In this document: positions 57,611 through 64,000 of the stretch, one piece after another | How positions within the stretch are numbered: position 1 is the stretch's first letter | Layout: the number at the start of each line of letters is the position of its first letter | Source: Variovorax sp. E3 | Lineage (GTDB): Bacteria > Pseudomonadota > Gammaproteobacteria > Burkholderiales > Burkholderiaceae_C | Length of the DNA: 64,000 bases | Assembly (NCBI RefSeq): GCF_016082275.1 | Contig: NZ_MOWM01000011.1 | Span: forward strand, 1 to 64,000 | Direction: 5' to 3' | The notes under the pieces: generated by a model | The model's database searches: none | What the model was told of the DNA's origin: nothing | What the model saw: the letters and a program-made list of their open reading frames with translations, nothing else | Made by a program: the position numbers and the translations under genes

Positions 57611-58108
57611 GTGAAGACGACTTTCATCAAGACTTTGATTTTCGCGGCGATCGCCATTGGCATGGGTGCAACCGCCCAGGCCGCGGATTCGCCAAGCCGC
57701 CCACAAGCCAACCAAGGAAAAACCATGAGCAAACCGACGTACGTGCACGACTACCAAGCCATCTCCGAAGTGCTGAACAAGTACATCGAAGGCTGCAAGC
57801 AGGCCAAAAGCAGCATCATGAAGTCCGCTTTCAGCCCCCAGGCGACGATGTACAGCGTCGGCCCTGATGGCAAACTGGTCGGCGGCGCGATTCCGATTCT
57901 GTTCGAGGGCGTCGACAAGGGTTTCCGTCCGTCGCCTGAAGCCACGGCCGCGATCACCCGCATCGAGATCGTCGGCACGGCGGCCAGCGCCCGCATCGAC
58001 GCCAACGATATGTCAGGCATTTCGTTCACCGACTTCTTCCATCTGTTGAAGGTCGATGGGCAGTGGACAGTGGTCAGCAAGATCTTCCAGACGCACGCGG
58101 CGCCTTGA
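57611..58108 (+). CDS. secreted NTF2/SnoaL-like protein
   Basis: 165 aa from GTG 57611 behind CAGGAGTAGCGAA; the frame is open further up but has no better start. Signal peptide ending AAQAA-DSP. Mature part: YQAISEVLNKYIEGCKQAKSSIMKSAFSPQATMYSVGPDG, RIDANDMSGISFTDFFHLLKVDGQWTVVSKIF, the cone fold of the nuclear transport factor 2 superfamily (lumazine-binding-like subgroup). Function unknown. Confidence 0.78.
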   Translation: MKTTFIKTLIFAAIAIGMGATAQAADSPSRPQANQGKTMSKPTYVHDYQAISEVLNKYIEGCKQAKSSIMKSAFSPQATMYSVGPDGKLVGGAIPILFEGVDKGFRPSPEATAAITRIEIVGTAASARIDANDMSGISFTDFFHLLKVDGQWTVVSKIFQTHAAP

Positions 58109-58165
58109 CCAGCGCCCGCATCTGCGCCGTCTGCGGCGTTCGCATCACCCTCCCTGAAAAAGAAC

Positions 58166-59185
58166 ATGAAACCCCTCGCCTCCGCTCTCGCCGTTTCCGC
58201 CCTGTCACTGGCGGCCGGCAGCGCTTGTGCAGCCGACCTGCCGGGCGTCGAGCACAACGTAGCAAAATTCTTGCAATCCCTTGAAGGCGTCAAGACGCTC
58301 GACGCCATGACGCCGGCCGAAGCCCGCGCCGCATTGGTGGGAGCCCAGGCCGCCGCCAAGGTAGCCCTGCCGGCGGCCGACGTCAGCGAGAAGACGATCC
58401 GTGTCAATGACGGCGACCTGAAGCTCACCATCGTGCGCCCGGCAGGCAGCGAACACAGGACGCTGCCCGCGTTCATGTACTTCCACGGCGGCGGCTGGGT
58501 GTTGGGGGACTTCCCGACCCACGAACGTTTGGTGCGCGACCTGGTGGTTGGTTCGGGCGCGGTGGCGGTCTTCGTCAACTACACCTTGTCGCCCGAGGCG
58601 GGATACGGCGTTGCCGTCGAGCAAGCCTATGCCGCGACCCGATGGGTGGCCGAGCATGGCCAGGAGATCCACATCGACGGCAAGCGCCTCGCCGTGGCCG
58701 GCAACAGCGCGGGCGGCAATCTGGCCGCCGTGGTCGCCTTGATGGCGAACGAGAAGGGCGCACCTGCGCTGCGTTCGCAAGTATTGCTGTGCCCGGTGAC
58801 GGATGCGAACTTCGACACGCCGTCGTACAAGGAGTTTGCCAACGGCTACTTCCTGACGAAGGACTTGATGGCATGGTTCTGGGACCACTACACGAGCGAC
58901 GCGAAGGCACGCAAGCAGATCTACGCGTCGCCGCTGCAGGCGACGGCCGAGCAGCTCAAGGGCCTGCCGCCGACACTGATCCAGACCGCTGAATTCGATG
59001 TCCTGCGCGATGAAGCCGAAGCGTATGGTCGCAAGCTCGACGCCGCGGGTGTGCATGTGAAGTCGGTGCGCTACAACGGCATGATTCACGATTTTGGGCT
59101 GTCGAATGCGTTCAGCCATCTGCCGGCGCCCCGCAGCGCGGTCGCGCAGGCATCGCAAGAACTCAAGACCAATCTGGGCAAATAG
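58166..59185 (+). CDS. secreted alpha/beta hydrolase, HSL (GDSAG-type) esterase
   Basis: 339 aa with signal peptide (SACAADLP). Oxyanion HGGG at 107-110 and nucleophile Ser181 in AGNSAGGNL, acid in AEFDVLRDEAEAYG and His in GMIHDFGLSNAF: a hormone-sensitive-lipase-family esterase. ATG preceded by GAAAAAGAAC. Last gene of the ene-reductase unit. Confidence 0.88.
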   Translation: MKPLASALAVSALSLAAGSACAADLPGVEHNVAKFLQSLEGVKTLDAMTPAEARAALVGAQAAAKVALPAADVSEKTIRVNDGDLKLTIVRPAGSEHRTLPAFMYFHGGGWVLGDFPTHERLVRDLVVGSGAVAVFVNYTLSPEAGYGVAVEQAYAATRWVAEHGQEIHIDGKRLAVAGNSAGGNLAAVVALMANEKGAPALRSQVLLCPVTDANFDTPSYKEFANGYFLTKDLMAWFWDHYTSDAKARKQIYASPLQATAEQLKGLPPTLIQTAEFDVLRDEAEAYGRKLDAAGVHVKSVRYNGMIHDFGLSNAFSHLPAPRSAVAQASQELKTNLGK

Positions 59186-59252
59186 TTCCAAAGGCGCGGC
59201 GCGGCCGCTTGCCTTCTTCGTTGAAGCGGGAAACGTGTCCGCAATTCTTGAC

Positions 59253-59284
59253 AAAGCCGGGTCATCGAACTGACCCGGCTTTTT
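59253..59284 (+). terminator. rho-independent terminator after the esterase gene
   Basis: AAAGCCGGGTCA-TCGAAC-TGACCCGGCTTTT: a perfect 12-bp stem, six-base loop and T run, 67 bases after the stop. The A run on the left means it could also work on the other strand. Confidence 0.88.
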
Positions 59285-59306
59285 CATTGGCAATCCGCAT
59301 CTGCCG

Positions 59307-59329
59307 ACTGTGCGGTCAAACCGCACAAT
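59307..59329 (+). promoter_or_regulatory. shared operator-like dyad, copy 3 (upstream of the second liv operon)
   Basis: ACTGTGC-N9-GCACAAT; its core is also a wider dyad TGTGCGGT-CAA-ACCGCACA. Lies right after the terminator and 252 bases before the livK start; the space between is a leader in which I see no gene. Same arms, spacer and flanking CG/C as at 35993-36015. Confidence 0.6.
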
Positions 59330-59581
59330 CTAGAAGATAAACGCGTTTGTCTCAGCCTTTGTTCAATCCTAAAGTCGGCGCGGACAAGTGGAAGGCAAGT
59401 TGCCGAACGGACCGGGCGAGGTATCGCGGCCCGTTGCAGCTGGCCCTTGCGAACTTCACCGCGGCTGCGGCGAAGCGAGTGCACTTCACTGTTCGCCACA
59501 CGGCCTTCGTGTCCCGCGGCATCCAGGATGACGAAGCGGCGAGAACAAAGGTACGGACCATCGCAATAAACGGAGACCGAT

Positions 59582-60822
59582 ATGAAAAAGCGATTCAATT
59601 CCCTGACGACCCTCGCCCTCGCCGGCGCCATGGGTTTCGCAGGCCCCGGCTTTGCCCAGGTGAAGGAGATCAAGATTGGCTACCTGCTTCCGATGAGCGC
59701 CGACAGCGCGCCTCAAGGCCAGCAGAGCAAGCGAGCGGTGGACATGGCCGTCGAGGAAATCAACGGCGCCGGCGGCATCAAGGCCCTCGGTGGCGCCAAG
59801 TTGAAGATCGTGTACGCGGACACGCAGAGCAAGCCCCAAGTCGCTGTGCAGGAGGCCGAGCGACTCATCGCGCAGGAGAAGGTGGAGTTCCTGGCAGGCG
59901 CCTACAACTCGGGTGTCACGCTGCCGGCTTCGGAGGTGGCGGAACGGTACAAGAAAGTCTGGTGGGTGCCCGTCTCTTCGGACGATTCGATCACCAACCG
60001 ACCCAACTTCAAGTACGTGTTCCGTCTTGCCGAGAAGACGTCGATGCGCATCGCCGCGCAGCTCGATTTCATACAGACGATGGCCAAGGAATCCAATTCC
60101 CCGGTAAAGACGGTTGCGCTCGTTTTCGAAACTCGGGCTACGGGCAGGGTGCTGCCCTGCAATGGCGCAAGCTCATTCCCTCGCACGGCTGGCAAATCGT
60201 CCTGGACGAGCCCTTTGACCCCAAGACCAGCGACCCCTCGCCTGTGGTCACCAAGGTGAAGGCTGCCAAGCCCGACGTCGTGCTGCTGGCCAATTCGTTC
60301 ATGCCGGCGGCTGTGATGATGGCCAAGAGCTTCAAGGAGCAAGGAGTCAAGCCCAAAGCCTTCTTCGCAACTTCTGCGGCGCAATCGGATCCGGACTACC
60401 TCAAGAATGCCGGCGACGCCGCCCTGGGCGTGTTCGACGTGTCGGCATGGGAGCCCGACGTCAACCGGCCCTTCTCGAAAGACGTGGCGAAGAAGTTCAG
60501 CGACAAGTACGGTGTGCTGCTCAACAACGAGACCGCCAAGGAGTACACCGGGGTGTACGTGATCAAAGACGTTCTGGAGCGCGCGGGCAGCTTGGAGTCG
60601 GACAAGATCCGAGATGCCTTTGCGGCCACGGACCTTCAATCCGGCCCCTCGCAGATCTATTCGAATCGCGTCAAATTCGATGGGACCGGCACCTTCCCCG
60701 ACACCAGCAGCATGGTGCTGGTGCAGTTCAAGCGGGTGAACGGCAAGGTCGAACGAGTGACCGTCGGTCCGGCTGCCCAGGCGCGCGAAGGTCAGAAGTA
60801 CACGTTCCCCGCCGAATATTGA
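59582..60822 (+). pseudogene. livK: branched-chain amino acid-type ABC substrate-binding protein, frameshifted
   Basis: ATG 59582 behind CGGAGACCGAT gives a signal peptide (GPGFAQ), then KEIKIGYLLPMSADSAPQGQQ, AVEEINGAGGIKALGG and VEFLAGAYNSGVTLPAS. A lost A near 60130 (GAAACTCG for GAAAACTCG) shifts to SGYGQGAALQWRKLI, KAAKPDVVLLANSFMPAAVMM, AFFATSAAQSDPDYL and GQKYTFPAEY. About 413 aa joined. Binding protein for the second Liv-type importer; ligand not visible. Confidence 0.88.
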
Positions 60823-60951
60823 TCGTCGTTCCGCGGTAGCGGCGAACTCGCTGGCCGGCAACGCGGGCCGGCGGGACCGCCGCCGCCCGCATCCGGCACG
60901 GGTGGGACCAGCCCATGCCGGTGCCTCCACCCCAACCTTTGAGGTCCTGTC

Positions 60952-61827
60952 GTGCTATCACTCTTAGTTCAAGGCATTCTGATCGGCGCCATCTACGGCC
61001 TGATCGCCCTCGGGCTCACCTTGGTGTTCGGGATCATGCGAGTGATCAATTTCGCCCACGGTGCGCTCTTGATGGTGTCCATGTTCATCTCGTACATGAG
61101 CGTCACCAAGCTCGGTCTCAACCCCTACCTCTCGTTGATCATCGTCGTCCCCGCGATGTTCGCGATAGGCTACCTGATCAACTGGGCGCTCATCCAGCGG
61201 GTACTCAACAAGGAGTCGGATGTGCGCGAGCCGATCGGCGCCCTGGTTCTGACCTTCGGCTTGAGCGTGTTGATCGAGAACGTCTTTCTCGCCATCTTCG
61301 GACCGAACTACCACTCCATCTCCACGACGTTTGCGACCCAAACGGTTCAGTGGGGCTCCGTGATCGTGGCCATGCCCAAGCTGTACGCCTTCGTTCTCGC
61401 CGTCACGGTATCGATCGCCTTCTACGTTTTCCTTCACAAGTCGGAGCTCGGTCGCACGATTCGCGCGGTTGGACAGAGCAGGAACACGGCGTTGCTCATG
61501 GGAGTGAACGTGCCCCGAGTCTTCAACATGGCATTCGGCATCGGGTTGGCCGTTCTGGGTACCGCGGGCGTGGCGCTCATTCCCTTCTACAACGTCCACC
61601 CTTCCATCGGCGGCATCTTCGGCATCAAGGCGTTCCTCACCGTGCTGCTGGGCGGGCTGGGCAGCATCCCGGGGGCTCTCCTGGGCGGGCTGCTGATCGG
61701 CATCGTGGAGTCACTGTGCACGCTCTGGGTTCCAAGCACCCTGTCGTCCGTGGTGGTGCTCTATGCCTTCCTGATCTTCTTGTTCATTCGACCGTCGGGC
61801 CTGTTCGGTTCGCGTCACGACCACTGA
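60952..61827 (+). CDS. livH: branched-chain amino acid ABC transporter permease LivH type (second system)
   Basis: 291 aa from GTG 60952. ILIGAIYGLIALGLTLVFGIMRVINFAHG, GRTIRAVGQSRNTALLMGVN and GGLGSIPGALLGGLLIGIVES. Related but clearly not identical to the LivH at 17545. 129 bases after the binding-protein gene. Confidence 0.92.
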   Translation: MLSLLVQGILIGAIYGLIALGLTLVFGIMRVINFAHGALLMVSMFISYMSVTKLGLNPYLSLIIVVPAMFAIGYLINWALIQRVLNKESDVREPIGALVLTFGLSVLIENVFLAIFGPNYHSISTTFATQTVQWGSVIVAMPKLYAFVLAVTVSIAFYVFLHKSELGRTIRAVGQSRNTALLMGVNVPRVFNMAFGIGLAVLGTAGVALIPFYNVHPSIGGIFGIKAFLTVLLGGLGSIPGALLGGLLIGIVESLCTLWVPSTLSSVVVLYAFLIFLFIRPSGLFGSRHDH

Positions 61828-61835
61828 GGGCCGTC

Positions 61836-62879
61836 ATGAAGAAATACCTACCCGTCATCGTCCTCGCGTCGGTTGCACTGTTTGTGCCCGCGGTGATCGA
61901 GAGCCCCTTCGTGCTTCACAGCGTCGTGATGATCCTGCTGTACGCCTACCTGTCCACGAGCTGGAACATCGTGGGCGGCTTTGCCGGCCAACTGTCCCTG
62001 GGGCACTCGTCCTTCATGGCGATCGGAGGCTACACGTCCACGCTGCTTGCCCTGCATTTCGGGCTGTCGCCGTGGATCGGAATGATCGTCGGGGCCTTTG
62101 CGGCGGCCTTCATGGCGGTGATGATCGGCATCCCGAGCTTTCGTTTGAAGGGGGCCTACTACTCACTGGCGACGATCGCGTTCGCCGAAGCGCTGTCGAT
62201 GCTGCTTCAAACCGTCAAGGAGATCGGCCCTGTCGACCTGGGGGGCGCCGAGGGACTGCGCGTTCCGATGATTCCGGATGCCGGGCTGTGGGATTTCCAG
62301 TTCCTGAGCAAGGTGCCGTACTACTACATCATCCTTGCCTTCCTGGCCATCGTGCTGCTGGTCTGCTGGTACATCGACCGGTCCAAACTCGGCTACTACC
62401 TCACCGCCATCAAGGAGGACGAGGATGCGGCCAAGGCGCTGGGCATCAACACGGCGCGAACCAAATTGGTTGCAGCGGGCGTGTCGGCCTTCTTCACGGC
62501 GATTGGCGGCACGTTCTTCGTGCAGTTGATCCGCTACGCGGAGCCCGCCAACATCGCAGGAATCGACCTGTCGGTGCAGATGGTGTTCCTGGCCGTGGTC
62601 GGAGGTCTCGGCACGGTCTTCGGACCGCTGGTCGGATCGATCGTGCTGACGACGCTGGCGACCATCACGCAACTGTATCTGGGCAGCTCGAGTTCAGGGC
62701 TGCACCTCATCATCTACGGCTTGGCGGTGGTGTCGGTCATCTTGTTCATGCCGCCGGGTCAGGGCATCATCCATCCGATTCTGCGCCTGCTCGGGTTGGG
62801 CCCGCAGACGTCGGCCGCGACCAAGGAGACGGTGGCGCCCTCGCAATCGTCCACAAAAGTGGCGGGGGTGGCCGAATGA
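61836..62879 (+). CDS. livM: branched-chain amino acid ABC transporter permease LivM type (second system)
   Basis: 347 aa from ATG 61836; the open frame extends upstream through livH but those starts are not coding. STSWNIVGGFAGQLSLGHSSFMAIGGY, AIKEDEDAAKALGINTARTK and VVGGLGTVFGPLVGSIVLTTLA. A C-terminal cytoplasmic tail of about 40 residues is longer than in the LivM at 18417. Overlaps livG by ATGA. Confidence 0.92.
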   Translation: MKKYLPVIVLASVALFVPAVIESPFVLHSVVMILLYAYLSTSWNIVGGFAGQLSLGHSSFMAIGGYTSTLLALHFGLSPWIGMIVGAFAAAFMAVMIGIPSFRLKGAYYSLATIAFAEALSMLLQTVKEIGPVDLGGAEGLRVPMIPDAGLWDFQFLSKVPYYYIILAFLAIVLLVCWYIDRSKLGYYLTAIKEDEDAAKALGINTARTKLVAAGVSAFFTAIGGTFFVQLIRYAEPANIAGIDLSVQMVFLAVVGGLGTVFGPLVGSIVLTTLATITQLYLGSSSSGLHLIIYGLAVVSVILFMPPGQGIIHPILRLLGLGPQTSAATKETVAPSQSSTKVAGVAE

Positions 62880-63616
62880 GCGCTCTGGCTGAACAACCGA
62901 TGCTTGTCCTGGAGAGCCTCAACAAGCGATTCGGCGGGCTGGTCGTGACCAAGGACCTGTCCCTCAAGGTCCAGGCGGGGCAGATCTACGGGATCATCGG
63001 TCCCAACGGCGCGGGCAAGTCGACGCTGTTCAACGAGATCTCCGGCTACATCCCGCCAGACAGCGGCCGGATCACGTTCGGCGGCACCGACATCACGGGG
63101 CACCCGCCCCACGAGTTGTGCAAGCTGGGGATCGGCCGGACCTTCCAGATCGTCAAGCCGTTCCCGTCCCGCACGGTTCTGGACAACGTCGTGGTCGGCG
63201 CATTCGCGCGAACCTCCAACCGCCACGAGGCGGTCGAGCGGGCCGAGCGCATCGTTCACGAGCTCGGTCTCGGCCGCCGCATCAACCAGATCGCAAAGAA
63301 CCTCTCCATCGTGGACCGCAAGCGGCTGGAACTTGCAAAAGCCCTGGCGACGCAACCCAAGCTCCTGCTGCTCGACGAGATCCTGGCCGGGCTCACGCCG
63401 AGCGAGGTCGAGGAAGCCATCACGCTGGTGCGGACCATCCGGGACCGCGGCGTGACGATCGTCATGATCGAGCACGTCATGCGCGCGGTGATGGCGTTGT
63501 GCGAGCGCGTGCTGGTGCTGAGCTACGGCGAGAACATCGCCGAAGGAACGCCTGATGAGGTGATCCGCAATCCACAAGTCATTTCGGCGTATCTGGGAGT
63601 CGACCATGCTGCTTGA
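62876..63616 (+). CDS. livG: ABC transporter ATP-binding protein LivG type (second system)
   Basis: 246 aa. Walker A GPNGAGKST, GIGRTFQIVKPFPSRTVLDN, Walker B LLLLDEILAGLTPSE and IEHVMRAV. The signature segment is LSIVDRKRLELAKAL, similar to the divergent form in the first livG. Overlaps both neighbours. Confidence 0.92.
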   Translation: MSALAEQPMLVLESLNKRFGGLVVTKDLSLKVQAGQIYGIIGPNGAGKSTLFNEISGYIPPDSGRITFGGTDITGHPPHELCKLGIGRTFQIVKPFPSRTVLDNVVVGAFARTSNRHEAVERAERIVHELGLGRRINQIAKNLSIVDRKRLELAKALATQPKLLLLDEILAGLTPSEVEEAITLVRTIRDRGVTIVMIEHVMRAVMALCERVLVLSYGENIAEGTPDEVIRNPQVISAYLGVDHAA

Positions 63617-64000
63617 GGTCAAGGATCTGTCGGTGCACTACGACGGAATGCAGGCACTTGCCGGCGTCAGCCTGCACGTCAGGCAAGGTGAGATCGTGAG
63701 CATCCTGGGCTCCAACGGAGCCGGGAAGACGACCTTCATGAACGCGATGTCCGGCCTGCTCAAGCTGACGAGCGGACACGTGGAGTTCGAGGGGAAGTCC
63801 GTACTCGGCGTACCTGCGTACGAACGCGTGCCGTTGGGCATCGTGCAAATTCCAGAAGGTCGCAGGCTCTTCCCGCTCATGACCGTGGAGGAGAACCTTC
63901 TTCTCGGCTCGACCCACCCCGCGGCCCGCAAGGTCCGCAAGGAGAGCCTCGAAGAGGCTTATCAGCTCCTGCCGCGCTTGCGGGAGCGCCGCACGCAGAT
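63606..64000 (+). CDS. livF: ABC transporter ATP-binding protein LivF type (second system), 5' part
   Basis: Runs off the window end. VHYDGMQALAGVSLHV, Walker A GSNGAGKTT and QIPEGRRLFPLMTVEENLLLGS are visible; signature and Walker B lie beyond. The intact PEGRRLFPLMTVEEN segment shows what the frameshifted livF at 20103 has lost. Overlaps livG by 11 bases. Confidence 0.92.
   Translation, partial: MLLEVKDLSVHYDGMQALAGVSLHVRQGEIVSILGSNGAGKTTFMNAMSGLLKLTSGHVEFEGKSVLGVPAYERVPLGIVQIPEGRRLFPLMTVEENLLLGSTHPAARKVRKESLEEAYQLLPRLRERRTQ

Noticed and set aside
1-64000. CRISPR arrays, tRNA/rRNA genes, prophage genes, integrase or attachment sites
   Set aside because: No regularly spaced repeats, no tRNA- or rRNA-like stretches and no phage or integrase protein motifs were seen on either strand.

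Overview
The window is GC-rich (roughly 65%), densely packed DNA of the kind expected from a metabolically versatile betaproteobacterium, most likely a Comamonadaceae member close to Variovorax. The evidence is the family mix: Bug-type (TctC) tricarboxylate-transporter receptors, CitE-like lyases, class III CoA-transferases, many LysR regulators, two Liv-type ABC importers, AAHS-type MFS and tannase-family esterases. There is no rRNA, tRNA, CRISPR array or phage. The whole stretch is accessory catabolism and uptake.

Layout. 1-1701: 3' end of a 5-oxoprolinase operon (pxpC end, a biotin-carrier-like protein lacking the biotinyl lysine, pxpA). 1884-5843: an SDR, then a complete polar amino-acid ABC importer. 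5880-8367: four decayed genes on the minus strand (SnoaL-like protein, response regulator, histidine kinase, one unidentified). 8380-21690: a plus-strand operon hyuA - short hyuB-like gene - hyuB - amidohydrolase - amidase - livKHMGF, ending against a convergent iclR. The promoters of hyuA and iclR carry the same element of about 34 bp. 22084-22950: a small unknown gene and IS481 and IS66 fragments. 23012-32927 (minus): tannase-family lipoprotein, MaoC, acyl-CoA ligase, nitroreductase, SDR, AAHS-type MFS, AraC regulator and a Tat-exported type-B esterase, which look like uptake and degradation of an aromatic ester or acid. 33024-35841: LysR regulator divergent from a second tannase.

36209-43080: a ribose-type ABC importer in which the second permease is fused to a strictosidine-synthase/SMP-30-like beta-propeller and is followed by a separate propeller gene. 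43198-48919 (minus): mct-like CoA-transferase, mesaconyl-CoA hydratase-like MaoC, two CitE-type lyases and a Bug receptor; this resembles the methylmalyl/citramalyl-CoA branch of the 3-hydroxypropionate bi-cycle. 49082-59185: three LysR regulators, a DoeB/AstE-like deacylase, a Bug receptor, gamma-glutamyltransferase, an Old Yellow Enzyme, an NTF2-like protein and an HSL-type esterase, closed by a clear terminator. 59582-64000: a second Liv importer, running off the end.

Two window-wide patterns matter. (1) The dyad RCTGTGC/ATTGTGC-N9-GCACAAT occurs three times, each time in front of a transport or catabolic operon (35993, 49035, 59307). This suggests one regulator joins the ribose-type importer with propellers, the mesaconyl-CoA genes and the second Liv importer. 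(2) About twenty genes are broken by frameshifts, and in practically every case the downstream frame fits the loss of one base, often from a short homopolymer. That bias points to an unpolished, deletion-prone read set at least as much as to biological decay. Disrupted genes are therefore listed as pseudogenes with their merged extents, but many may be intact in the cell.
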